64,000 nt of DNA from Chitinophagales bacterium (GTDB lineage: Bacteria; Bacteroidota; Bacteroidia; Chitinophagales; Chitinophagaceae). Below the pieces are notes generated by a model. That model made no database searches. It was not told the DNA's origin and worked only from the letters and a program-made list of their open reading frames with translations. The translations under genes were made by a program, and so were the position numbers. Where the stretch lies: contig JAATFV010000046.1 in the NCBI GenBank assembly GCA_015655015.1, positions 1-64,000 of the forward strand, given 5' to 3'. Positions 34,592 to 43,118 of the stretch are shown piece after piece; positions within the stretch are counted from its first letter, which is position 1, and the number at the start of each line of letters is the position of its first letter.

Positions 34592-35224
34592 TCAGTGATG
34601 AAGTAAGTAGTGCAGGAAGAGGAGGATGGGCAGGAGCGTGTCTGCATGAAAATGCAGGATGCCTCTCAGGGTCTTGAGTGCGTGCACCAAATGCGTCTTT
34701 ACGGTGTTGCGCGAGATATTCAGCCGGGAGGCTATTTCTTCGTGTTTCATCCCCTGGTGACGGCTTAGGGTAAATATGAGTTTTTGCTGGGGAGAGAGCC
34801 GGCTCAGCGCCTCTTGAAGTCTAAGCTCATTTTCTTTAGTAAGGAGTTGATCTTCAACCGTATCGGTGTCCTGATCCAGGAGACTCGCCATTTGTTTGCG
34901 GGCTGAATCCTCTTTTGCTAAGAGTTTAAGCGTGTCGAATACCTGGTTGCGGGCGATAATAAACAGCCAGGAATCAAATCGCAGGACATGCCGTACTTTA
35001 TCACGGCTCAGCCATACTTTCAAAAAAACGTCCTGCACTAATTCATCTGCCAGGTTACTGCTCCCGAATAAATGCAAGGCATAGGAATAGATCCTCTCCC
35101 GGTAATGATGGAACAGGATTCCAAAAGCCTTTTCATTACCTTCAGCCACACGGACAAGCAAATCGGTCTCGTTGGATAAAGGTTGTACTCTTATGGCAAT
35201 TTTTCGTGTAGTAGGTTCAACCAT
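34592..35224 (-). CDS. ECF-type RNA polymerase sigma-70 factor
   Basis: A 210-residue ECF sigma factor for the SusCD genes downstream. Region 2 (about residues 25-95) is AFGILFHHYRERIYSYALHLFGSSNLADELVQDVFLKVW. Region 4 (about 135-190) is ALSRLSPQQKLIFTLSRHQGMKHEEIASRLNISRNTVKTHL with its helix-turn-helix. The C-terminal tail is hydrophobic and histidine-rich (LLPILLFLHYLLHH), a hydrophobic tail like that of the other sigma factor at 19015. Start at ATG 35224. Some 290 bases separate it from the divergent S9 oligopeptidase gene. Confidence 0.94.
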   Translation of the reverse strand: MVEPTTRKIAIRVQPLSNETDLLVRVAEGNEKAFGILFHHYRERIYSYALHLFGSSNLADELVQDVFLKVWLSRDKVRHVLRFDSWLFIIARNQVFDTLKLLAKEDSARKQMASLLDQDTDTVEDQLLTKENELRLQEALSRLSPQQKLIFTLSRHQGMKHEEIASRLNISRNTVKTHLVHALKTLRGILHFHADTLLPILLFLHYLLHH

Positions 35225-35517
35225 TACTTGGCAGGTTGTTTGTAAGCTCTTATCAAAATTATTTCAATTTCGGCACCCGCCAAATTTATTTGGCATATTA
35301 TCCGCAGCAGTCTATTGGTTTACCCGTAGTCTTTTAAAATACAGGTTCCCGGGAGATAACAGGTTTAATAACACTGCAAGGATTAAAAAATTATTTTGTA
35401 GCCTCCATGACACACTAACTGCCGGTTAGCTTATTTTTTAAGGGTCCGCCGGCCTATATCCTAAAATAGTAGTAGCTTCCCCGCTCAATTTTTAAACATT
35501 TTCTGATTTACCCAATA

Positions 35518-37668
35518 ATGACTACTATTTCCCAATCAAACGCCGGCAAATGGCCCCGTACTATTGATCCTCCCCTGGCAGACATCCATCCTCATGAACG
35601 GACCATCCATGGAGATACCGTAATCGATAACTATTACTGGATGATCGATTATTTCAAGAAGGGCCCCGAGAGCGCAGCCGTCATCGGTTACCTGGAGAAA
35701 GAGAACGCTTACGTGGAGACTATGATGAGCGGGACAAAGGAGTTCCGGGAAAAATTGTTCCGGGAGATGAAGGCCCGGATCAAGGAGAAAGACGAATCCG
35801 TGCCTGTGTTCAGGAACGGTTATTTTTATTACACCCGCAGTGAAGAGGGGCAGCAATACTATAAATATTGCCGGAAAAAACAGACCCTTGAAGCTCCGGA
35901 AGAAATGTTGCTGGATGTGGATGAGATGGCCAAAGGCCATCCTTATTATTCTGTCACGGGCTTTAAGATCAGCGAGGATAATAACTTACTGGCTTTTGGG
36001 GTCGATACGGTCTCACGCAGGCAATATATCATTCATATAAAGGATCTTACCACCGGGGAGATCTTTAAAGAGACGATCCCTTCCACGAGCGGCAACCTCG
36101 TATGGGCCAATGATAACAGGACGATCTTTTATACACAGAACAATCCTGTCACCCTGCTGACGGAAAAGATACGGCGGCATCGTCTGGGTACAGATGTTGG
36201 AGAGGATATTACCGTCTATGAAGAGACGGATAATACCAATTATATCGGGGTGAGGAAGTCCAAGTCGGGGAAGGTCATTTTTATTTCCTCTTCCGGGACG
36301 TTGTCCTCCGAGACACGGTGGATAGATGCCGGCCAGCCGGAGGCTGAATTTGCGATATTTCAGTCCCGGGGGAAAGAAATATTGTACCAGGTCGACCACC
36401 AAAAAGATAAATTCTATATTGTCACCAACTGGGAGGCTAAGAACTTCCGGCTGATGGAAAGTCCCCTGGATAAGACGGGACGGGATGACTGGAAAGAAGT
36501 GATCCCTCACCGGACTGACGTATTGCTGGAAGACCTGGAAGTTTTCGCGGACTGGCTGGTCATTACGGAGCGGAAAAATGGGCTGATCCATTTACGTATC
36601 CGGAATGTCGGCGGGGGGGCTGCCTCCGCGAATGTTCCTGAACAGGGAGGTCAGCCTGCATCTTTTGAAGAACATTACCTCGATTTCGGAGAGCCCGCCT
36701 ATATGGCTTCCACCGGCGCCAATCCGGACTATAACAGCCAGACCCTGCGATATGGATATACCTCCCTCACTACCCCCAGCTCCACCTATGACTATGGTAT
36801 GGAGACGAAAGAGAAGAAATTGCTCAAGCAACAGGAGGTTGTCGGAGGATATGACCCGCAGGATTATACGTCAGAAAGGCTCTACGCTACGGCTAAAGAT
36901 GGCGTCAGCGTCCCCATCTCCCTGGTATACCGGAAAGGGTTCAAAAAAGACGGAGCATCTCCTTTATTACTATATGCTTACGGCTCCTATGGCCATAGCA
37001 TGGATGCCACTTTCAGCAGCAGCCGGCTGAGCCTGCTGGACAGAGGTTTCGTTTTTGCCATTGCCCATATCCGGGGTGGCCAGGAAATGGGCAGGACCTG
37101 GTATGAAGACGGTAAGATGCTGAAGAAGAAGAATACTTTCCAGGACTTTATCGATTGCGGAGAGTATCTTTTAGCGCAGGGATATACCGGGAAAGGGCAT
37201 CTATATGCCCAGGGGGGGAGCGCCGGCGGGTTATTGATGGGCGCCGTGGCGAATATGCGTCCGGACCTCTGGCAGGGCCTGGTAGCCCAGGTTCCCTTTG
37301 TGGATGTGGTCAACACCATGCTGGATGAGAGCATTCCTCTTACCACGAATGAATATGACGAATGGGGGAACCCCCAAAATGCGGATGCTTACGCTTACAT
37401 GAAATCTTATTCTCCTTACGAAAATGTAGAGGTAAAGGATTATCCCAATATACTGGTCACTACGGGTCTGCACGATAGCCAGGTCCAGTATTTCGAGCCC
37501 GCCAAATGGGTAGCCAAACTAAGGGCCCTGAAGACGGATCAAAATGTCGTGCTGCTGCAGACTGAAATGAATTATGGACATGGGGGAGCTTCCGGCCGGT
37601 TCGACTATTTAAAAGATATCGCTTTGGTGTATGCCTTCCTCTTTCTATTGGAAGGGATAAACGAATAG
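35518..37668 (+). CDS. ptrB: S9 family oligopeptidase (oligopeptidase B type)
   Basis: A 716-residue serine peptidase of the prolyl oligopeptidase family, closest in layout to oligopeptidase B, which cuts short peptides after basic residues. The N-terminal beta-propeller covers about residues 25-430, opening with DIHPHERTIHGDTVIDNYYWM. The catalytic alpha/beta-hydrolase domain follows, with ARAHIRGG-like AIAHIRGGQEMGRTWYEDG, the nucleophile in QGGSAGGLLMGA (Ser near 566), the Asp in GLHDSQVQYFEP (near 652) and the His in NYGHGGASGR (near 687). No signal peptide, so cytoplasmic. A TATTTTG about 125 bases before the start is a weak promoter candidate. The gene stands alone on its strand. Confidence 0.92.
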   Translation: MTTISQSNAGKWPRTIDPPLADIHPHERTIHGDTVIDNYYWMIDYFKKGPESAAVIGYLEKENAYVETMMSGTKEFREKLFREMKARIKEKDESVPVFRNGYFYYTRSEEGQQYYKYCRKKQTLEAPEEMLLDVDEMAKGHPYYSVTGFKISEDNNLLAFGVDTVSRRQYIIHIKDLTTGEIFKETIPSTSGNLVWANDNRTIFYTQNNPVTLLTEKIRRHRLGTDVGEDITVYEETDNTNYIGVRKSKSGKVIFISSSGTLSSETRWIDAGQPEAEFAIFQSRGKEILYQVDHQKDKFYIVTNWEAKNFRLMESPLDKTGRDDWKEVIPHRTDVLLEDLEVFADWLVITERKNGLIHLRIRNVGGGAASANVPEQGGQPASFEEHYLDFGEPAYMASTGANPDYNSQTLRYGYTSLTTPSSTYDYGMETKEKKLLKQQEVVGGYDPQDYTSERLYATAKDGVSVPISLVYRKGFKKDGASPLLLYAYGSYGHSMDATFSSSRLSLLDRGFVFAIAHIRGGQEMGRTWYEDGKMLKKKNTFQDFIDCGEYLLAQGYTGKGHLYAQGGSAGGLLMGAVANMRPDLWQGLVAQVPFVDVVNTMLDESIPLTTNEYDEWGNPQNADAYAYMKSYSPYENVEVKDYPNILVTTGLHDSQVQYFEPAKWVAKLRALKTDQNVVLLQTEMNYGHGGASGRFDYLKDIALVYAFLFLLEGINE

Positions 37669-37718
37669 GAAGATCATTGTAGCGCACTACAGCGATGGTG
37701 TTTGCGGCGGTGGATTCT

Positions 37719-39095
37719 TCACTTAACGGCCCTTGCTTTGGCTGTCACATCCCTCCACTGAAGGAGCTCAGGGTATTTCTCTCCTGTTTCTGCGGGACGG
37801 GCGGCAAGCATATTCAGGGCGGCAGTTTCGAAGGATTGCCGCATGGGCTCGGTATCCGGTGCAATAGCGATTGTATCGCCCAGGGCACCGCTCACCGTTA
37901 TTTTCTGCTGGGGTGGGGAAGGGGCGGTCCTGGAGATGTCCGCGCCTGCTTTTCCTGTTGTGTCCAGCGCCGCAGAGATGCTGGTAATGCCTTTACTTCG
38001 TCTGTCTTCCACCGTTGCCGAATAAGGGGCGCCCGGAGTGAACTTCTCCGCCAGCAATTGCAATACGGAAGTATGATCCAGCAGCTGGTGGCAGACTGAT
38101 CCTTTTTTAACGAATGGGGAAATGATCAGGCCCGGAATACGGGGCCCCAGGCTGTTAAAGGTATGAGGCAGATTTCCCCGTGTGGTATACCCGATCGGGG
38201 GAGGGGGAACATGGTCATAGAATCCGCCATGCTCATCACTATAGACCAGCATCAGGGTATTGCCCCACCGGGCGGGATTGCTGCTCACCGCTTCATAGGT
38301 CCTTCTCAGGAAGTCTTCTCCCCAGCCGATCGCCAGGGGCGCATGATTGTCATTGGGATGATCCGGGCCCAGGTGGGGGCTGTCATTATAAGAGGGTTCC
38401 ACCAGGATCACCTGCGGAAAGGTCTCGTCCGGCTCCTGCTGAAAGTCCTTATAGCAATTTTCGTAATCCCTGAAATTATTGCCCAGCACATGCCCCCAGA
38501 GAGAAGGGTATAAAATGAAGAAAGACAAACCGTCATGATAGACACGCCAGCGTACTTTCGCCTTATCCATCCAATCAAAGATATTTCCGGTGGCGCTGAT
38601 CAATTGGGTTTTGGTATTAAAGATCGAGCTATCCCCGCAAAGGGCCATTGTCCGGTTGGGCTGCGTGCTGGAAGGGAGCGGGCAGTGCCACCGGTCACAT
38701 ACGCAAAAAGTGTTGGCCAGCCAGCTGGTGATGGGGACCAGCTCCGCCCCAAAAAAGCCCAGCGCATCATTTTGGGGATTGGGGGGGCGGCCTGTTTTGC
38801 CGGCATAGGCTTCTACAAAACCTGTCATGTCGAACTTCTTTCGGATATCCGACCAGGCGAGCTGGGTGGCCACATCGGTATACTCATGCGGCAGGTCATC
38901 TGTCAGGTCCGTGTCTACGGTAAATCTGTGGGGCGTATAGGCATCTCCTTTGTAAAAATTCTGGTAGCGGCTGAGGTCCTGCTGCAGGCCATCTACTGCC
39001 GGGTTGATATTATCAAAGCGTAAATGCCCCAGCATATGATCGAAGGAGCGATTTTCGAATTGCAGAATGACGATCGTTTTTATGGCGTCTAACAT
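37719..39095 (-). CDS. PF04185 phosphoesterase (phospholipase C / acid phosphatase type)
   Basis: A 458-residue member of the phosphoesterase family that includes bacterial phospholipase C and AcpA acid phosphatase. The signature ENRSFDHMLGHLRFDN (residues 14-29) supplies metal ligands. Further motifs are PSSTQPNRTMALCGDSS, ILVEPSYNDSPHLGPDHPNDNHAPLAIGWGE, and MLVYSDEHGGFYDHVPPPP, with GPRIPGLIISPFVKKGSVCHQLLDHTSVLQLLAEKF near the C-terminus. There is no clear N-terminal signal peptide, so export is uncertain. It ends 50 bases from the convergent S9 gene and follows the lipoprotein gene by 10 bases, so these two are co-transcribed. Confidence 0.9.
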   Translation of the reverse strand: MLDAIKTIVILQFENRSFDHMLGHLRFDNINPAVDGLQQDLSRYQNFYKGDAYTPHRFTVDTDLTDDLPHEYTDVATQLAWSDIRKKFDMTGFVEAYAGKTGRPPNPQNDALGFFGAELVPITSWLANTFCVCDRWHCPLPSSTQPNRTMALCGDSSIFNTKTQLISATGNIFDWMDKAKVRWRVYHDGLSFFILYPSLWGHVLGNNFRDYENCYKDFQQEPDETFPQVILVEPSYNDSPHLGPDHPNDNHAPLAIGWGEDFLRRTYEAVSSNPARWGNTLMLVYSDEHGGFYDHVPPPPIGYTTRGNLPHTFNSLGPRIPGLIISPFVKKGSVCHQLLDHTSVLQLLAEKFTPGAPYSATVEDRRSKGITSISAALDTTGKAGADISRTAPSPPQQKITVSGALGDTIAIAPDTEPMRQSFETAALNMLAARPAETGEKYPELLQWRDVTAKARAVK

Positions 39096-39105
39096 GCGAA
39101 GCTAT

Positions 39106-39831
39106 TTACTGTTTTTGGTAAAGAAGATTGGTTAGCAGGCGAAGGGCAGCCGGAGTCGTGGCGGGATCTCTTTTTTCCGCATCGGTCTGCAGGCTCCGGA
39201 TCTCCCAGGGACCGCTATTGGCCATTCCCCGGAAGGTAATCGTATCCGGCTTCTGCCCGTCCAGCACAGCTATTTTTCCGCCGTGAGATACCAGCAAAGG
39301 TCTGCCGGAAGCGGAGGTCACGGAGGTTAGGGCGAAGTGATCGCCCCATCTTGCCTTATTTTTCTCTCCGGCGGCTATCAACGTATCGCCGTGGAGGGCA
39401 GTAATGGGGAAAACAATGGTATCCATGGATTCCCGGGGAAGAACGATCACCTGTATGAATTGTCTTTTTTCTTTACCATTTTTTTGCGCGACCAGGGTTA
39501 ACTCCATAAATTTTGAATGGATCGTACCGGCTTGTCCCTGTCCGTTTCCCCCGCCGGCGACCTGGATGCCTCCTGCTGCATTTTCCTCATTCGAAACGTT
39601 ATTCTCATGGATCAGCAGCGTCGGTTTTCCGGATACATCCCAATTCGCTTTGATGGAATCTGCCGCGGTAATGGTCTGCTGATCGACCTGGAAAGAATGA
39701 ATGGCAGGGCCGCAGGAGATAAAAAACAGCGGGAATAACAGGAGGAAGGAGATCGATAATAATGGATAACGGGCTGTCAGAATAAAGCTGGCCTTTAAAT
39801 AATGCACATTGCAAGATCGTCGATTGAACAT
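39106..39831 (-). CDS. Putative lipoprotein with Ig-like regions, unknown function
   Basis: A 241-residue protein with a long basic N-terminus, then a hydrophobic stretch PLLSISFLLLFPLFFISC ending in a lipobox Cys near residue 40. The true start may be further in. The mature part begins IHSFQVDQQTITAADSIKANWDVSGKPTLLIHE, which resembles an Ig-like strand pattern (ordering element, then W, then a strand), and a second similar unit seems to follow (DTIVFPITALHGDTLIAAGEKNKARWGD). A Gly-rich segment (GGIQVAGGGNGQGQ) separates them. I do not recognise a named family. It is directly upstream of and probably co-transcribed with the phosphoesterase. Confidence 0.75.
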   Translation of the reverse strand: MFNRRSCNVHYLKASFILTARYPLLSISFLLLFPLFFISCGPAIHSFQVDQQTITAADSIKANWDVSGKPTLLIHENNVSNEENAAGGIQVAGGGNGQGQAGTIHSKFMELTLVAQKNGKEKRQFIQVIVLPRESMDTIVFPITALHGDTLIAAGEKNKARWGDHFALTSVTSASGRPLLVSHGGKIAVLDGQKPDTITFRGMANSGPWEIRSLQTDAEKRDPATTPAALRLLTNLLYQKQ

Positions 39832-39943
39832 AGGAAGTTTTTGTAGTTAGGGAATGGGCGATACGGGAGATATATAAAAATATCAATAAGTATCCGTTAT
39901 TCATAATCCGGTATTCCAAAGAACCGGAAAGAATTTTTTAAAA

Positions 39944-39978
39944 AACTAATGAATTAGTTGTAAAACTAATCAATTAGT
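39944..39978. promoter_or_regulatory. Two BlaI-type operators
   Basis: AACTAATGAATTAGTT (39944-39959) and ACTAATCAATTAGT (39965-39978) are dyads with a 2-base centre, spaced 20 bases apart centre to centre (about two helical turns). They lie 30-64 bases before the blaI start. Dyads of this kind are typical targets of BlaI/MecI repressors, which bind as dimers, so autoregulation of blaI-blaR1 is likely. Confidence 0.65.
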
Positions 39979-40007
39979 AGTAGCTTCATTTTAAAATATA
40001 ATTTACC

Positions 40008-40370
40008 ATGCAGAAACTAGCCAAACGGGAAGAGCAGATCATGCAGGCCTGCTGGCATTTGGAAAGGGCATTTATTAAAGACATCATCGCGGAAATGCCT
40101 GAACCCAAGCCTCATTATAATTCGGTGGCCACCATGGTGCGTATCCTGGAAGAAAAGGGTTTTCTCGATCATGAGACTTTCGGGAATACTTTCCGTTACT
40201 ATCCTGTTATTTCCAAGGACCAGTATCAGAACCATGCGTTTGACGACATGGTCAAACAGTATTTTAATAATTCCTATCCCCGCATGCTGGCCTATTTCGC
40301 CAAAGAGCAAAAAATATCAAAGGAAGAGATCGATGAAATATTGGAGATCATTAAATCCCAAAAGAAATGA
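40008..40370 (+). CDS. BlaI/MecI/CopY family transcriptional repressor
   Basis: A 120-residue winged-helix repressor of the penicillinase-repressor family. The helix-turn-helix is in REEQIMQACWHLERAFIKDIIAEMPEPKPHYNSVATMVRILEEKGFLDHE (about residues 7-56), followed by a dimerisation helix with PRMLAYFAKEQKISKEEIDEILEIIK. In the family, the paired M56 sensor protease causes cleavage or release of the repressor. Its stop overlaps the start of the protease gene (ATGA at 40367-40370), so the two are coupled. The twin dyads upstream are its probable operators. No beta-lactamase gene lies next to it, so the regulated function may be elsewhere. Confidence 0.93.
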   Translation: MQKLAKREEQIMQACWHLERAFIKDIIAEMPEPKPHYNSVATMVRILEEKGFLDHETFGNTFRYYPVISKDQYQNHAFDDMVKQYFNNSYPRMLAYFAKEQKISKEEIDEILEIIKSQKK

Positions 40371-42976
40371 TACCTTATATCCTCCATGTTACCGTGCTGA
40401 TCACAGCGTGTTTCTTATTTTATAAGCTTCTCCTGCAAAAGGAAACCTTTTTTTGGCTCAACCGGTGGACCTTGCTGGCTTGTGTGGTAATTTCCTTTGC
40501 CCTGCCTTTGGTTCCTGTTCCGCAGCAATGGAGCTGGCGCAGCGCTGACCGGGTGATTGCCGCCGGCGTATTAATGAGTCCGTCAGCCAATGCATCTGCC
40601 GCCGCGGTGGCCGATACGCAGGTATCCGCTTCAGTCAATCCCTCAGCAAGTATATCAGCTAATCCGTCAGCAGGCCGGGCAGCTAATCCATTAACAGGTG
40701 AGCCAGCCAGTTTGTCAACCAATACGGCTGCCAGCATACCTGTTGCTGCAACTTCCGATGCTTCTCACCAGCCATCTGATTCCCGCGAGGCGCCGACTTT
40801 TCACCAGGCATCCGGAGATCGTCCGCTCCTGTCCAAATTAATGCAGGGGCTGTACCGGGTTTACCTGTTCGGAGTCATTGTCTTCGGCGCCAACTTCCTT
40901 TTGCAGATCATCATTCTTTTATATCGGGCCTATGCCAGGCCGGTAGTACGGGATGGCCGCTTCCGCATTGTAGAGACCACGGGCAACCGGGCCCCCTGCT
41001 CCTTTGGAAACAACATTTTTATCAATCCTTCCCAATACGACTGGGATACCTACAACCAGATCCTGCTGCATGAAAAGATCCATGCCAGCGGACGGCATAC
41101 GATAGATATCCTGCTGGCGGAAATATTGATTGCAGGACAATGGTTCAACCCTTTTGCCTGGCTCTACCGGAAAGAGGTGGAGAACAACCTTGAATTTCTG
41201 ACGGACGAATCTGTTCTTCGGTACTATGACGTAGAAAGGTCAGCTTACCAGCTGAGCCTGCTGAAAGTGGCTGCACCCAATGTGCCTTTCAGCATTACTA
41301 CCAATTATAATCAATCACTTTTAAAACGACGTATTATCATGATGAACAGCAAAAAATCATCCCTGCATACCATCTGGAAATATTTCTTTTTATTGCCCAT
41401 GCTCACCTGCCTGGTATGCGCGCTCAATAAGCCGGCGGTTTTCGGCCAGTCAATGGTTGCCGGCACAGCAACGGCTTCGGTTTACCCGGTCGCTTCCGTC
41501 GACACCCTGGGCCGGCCTGACAGAAGTGAAGGTTCGTGGTTCGCGACCACCAAAGGAGACCGGCTCTGCTTCGAATTCAAGGGAGTCAAAGACGAGCATA
41601 TCTGGTCTGACAATTCCTGTTTTCTGAAAAGCGAATTTGCTTCCCTCCCTGGTACCGGCAAGGTTGAATTCCGGCTGATCCGCGAGGCCGGCATTATCTT
41701 CTTCAACGGTCAGTTCGATGGCGAACAGGGTTTTGGCCATTATTCTTTCAAGGCGGACGGGAACTATGTGTATACGCTCGGGCAAAAGGGGATCGATCAG
41801 ATAACGGAGGATGACCTGCTCACCTTTTTCCTGGTCAATCTTAAGAACGATTATGTGGACATGTTGCAGCACAATGGATTTCCTCACATTGGCAAAAACA
41901 ACCTCATTGCCCTGTCATCCATGGGCGTCGATCAGGCCTATATCCAATCCTGGAGAGAAATGGGGTACGGGGATATTTCCGGGAATGACCTGATCGCTGT
42001 CAAATCCATGGGGATCGATAAAACCTATATCGGGGAGCTGCGGGCTGCGGGATATCAGCATCTGGAAATTAATCAGCTCATCGCCTTCAAGTCTCAGGGG
42101 ATCGATGGTCGTTATATCAATCAATTGAGCCAGTCGCAGATTCGGCCGGCTGCTCCCAATACGGTTGTTACCCAGCAGGCGCAGATCTTAAGGACAACGG
42201 AGGTTCCGGATTATCCTCAACGTACAGTCTCTCCTGATGGCACTGTCACTACTGTTCAACAGGCGCAGATCTCAATAATTTCCGAGGAGCACGATTCTCC
42301 TCCGGCAATGGTATCTTCTCCGGTTACAGTATATGACCAGGCAACCGCATCCTACCCGGCTGTTGTTTCTTCCCGGGTAGCTCTTTCGCCCGGGGCTCGA
42401 CCCTCTACGGTATATATGTCCGCTCCCGGATCTGCGGTAGTTTCGCTTGTGGCTCCGGTCTCTGCAGTCCGGGCAGAACCATTTCCTGCGGGGGATATCA
42501 TAACCTTTAAATCTCTTAACATCGATTCCGCCTATATCGCTTCTCTGAAAGCTGCCGGATATGATCATCTTACCATGAATGATCTTATCGCCCTGCATTC
42601 TCTGAATATTGATGCGGCCTATATAAAAAGTTTCCAGGCTGCCGGCTGCAAAAGTATTCCGGTGCAACAGCTGCCCGCACTGAAATCATTGGGAATAACG
42701 CCTGAATATGTCAATGGGTTCCGCAGGATCGGATTCAAGGATATTTCAGCGGAACAGCTCCCGACTCTCAAATCCATGGGGATTACTCCTGAGTACATCA
42801 AAGGCTTTCGTGATGTCGGTTATACGAATATCTCTTTGGAACAGCTGCCGGCCCTGAAGTCATCGGGCATTACCCCGGAGTTTATTAAGGCGCTTCGGAA
42901 GATTGGGTTCAAGGATATTCCCCTGGATCATCTGCCTGCGCTTAAATTCGTGGAGTCACCACTCCCGCCTATGTAA
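40367..42976 (+). CDS. BlaR1-like M56 family metalloprotease with C-terminal repeat array (3' frameshift)
   Basis: Membrane-bound zinc protease of the BlaR1/MecR1 type, 869 residues. Two hydrophobic segments open the protein, followed by a Ser/Ala/Asn-rich insert (about 75-145) and another span (LFGVIVFGANFLLQIIILLY). The zinc site is LLHEKIHASGRHT (HEKIH near residue 235) with NPFAWLYRKEVENNLEFLTDE. A further membrane span lies near 345. The C-terminal half holds two blocks (about 475-590 and 710-869) of units of about 24 residues of the form LxxLKSMGITPEYIKGFRDVGY. The frame ends at 42976, but shifting at about 42947 continues the last repeat as RGVTTPAYVSEMKGRGFVSN for 33 residues to TAG 43050. 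The annotated end is therefore probably a frameshift product. Confidence 0.88.
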   Translation: MIPYILHVTVLITACFLFYKLLLQKETFFWLNRWTLLACVVISFALPLVPVPQQWSWRSADRVIAAGVLMSPSANASAAAVADTQVSASVNPSASISANPSAGRAANPLTGEPASLSTNTAASIPVAATSDASHQPSDSREAPTFHQASGDRPLLSKLMQGLYRVYLFGVIVFGANFLLQIIILLYRAYARPVVRDGRFRIVETTGNRAPCSFGNNIFINPSQYDWDTYNQILLHEKIHASGRHTIDILLAEILIAGQWFNPFAWLYRKEVENNLEFLTDESVLRYYDVERSAYQLSLLKVAAPNVPFSITTNYNQSLLKRRIIMMNSKKSSLHTIWKYFFLLPMLTCLVCALNKPAVFGQSMVAGTATASVYPVASVDTLGRPDRSEGSWFATTKGDRLCFEFKGVKDEHIWSDNSCFLKSEFASLPGTGKVEFRLIREAGIIFFNGQFDGEQGFGHYSFKADGNYVYTLGQKGIDQITEDDLLTFFLVNLKNDYVDMLQHNGFPHIGKNNLIALSSMGVDQAYIQSWREMGYGDISGNDLIAVKSMGIDKTYIGELRAAGYQHLEINQLIAFKSQGIDGRYINQLSQSQIRPAAPNTVVTQQAQILRTTEVPDYPQRTVSPDGTVTTVQQAQISIISEEHDSPPAMVSSPVTVYDQATASYPAVVSSRVALSPGARPSTVYMSAPGSAVVSLVAPVSAVRAEPFPAGDIITFKSLNIDSAYIASLKAAGYDHLTMNDLIALHSLNIDAAYIKSFQAAGCKSIPVQQLPALKSLGITPEYVNGFRRIGFKDISAEQLPTLKSMGITPEYIKGFRDVGYTNISLEQLPALKSSGITPEFIKALRKIGFKDIPLDHLPALKFVESPLPPM

Positions 42977-43050
42977 GTGAAATGAAGGGAAGAGGTTTTG
43001 TTTCCAATGATCTGAATAAATACATACAGTTAAAAAACGCTTTTCAATAG
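42949..43050 (+). pseudogene. Out-of-frame last 33 codons of the BlaR1-like gene
   Basis: This frame continues the repeat pattern lost in the upstream frame (GVTTPAYVSEMKGRGF corresponds to GITPEYIKGFRDVGY). It then ends with NDLNKYIQLKNAFQ and a stop, a natural-looking terminus. A single-base deletion near 42947 (CTTAAATTCGTGG) separates it from the main frame. Confidence 0.6.
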
Positions 43051-43082
43051 ACAGGGACAATGGTCCGGTGCGTATATATGCC

Positions 43083-43090
43083 TATTTTTG
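43083..43090 (+). promoter_or_regulatory. -7 promoter element upstream of the MFS gene
   Basis: TATTTTTG matches TAnnTTTG, 29 bases before the ATG at 43119. It argues for that start over the in-frame ATG at 43068, which lies upstream of it. Confidence 0.4.
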
Positions 43091-43118
43091 CGTTCTCCTA
43101 TCTAAAGGATTAGCAATT

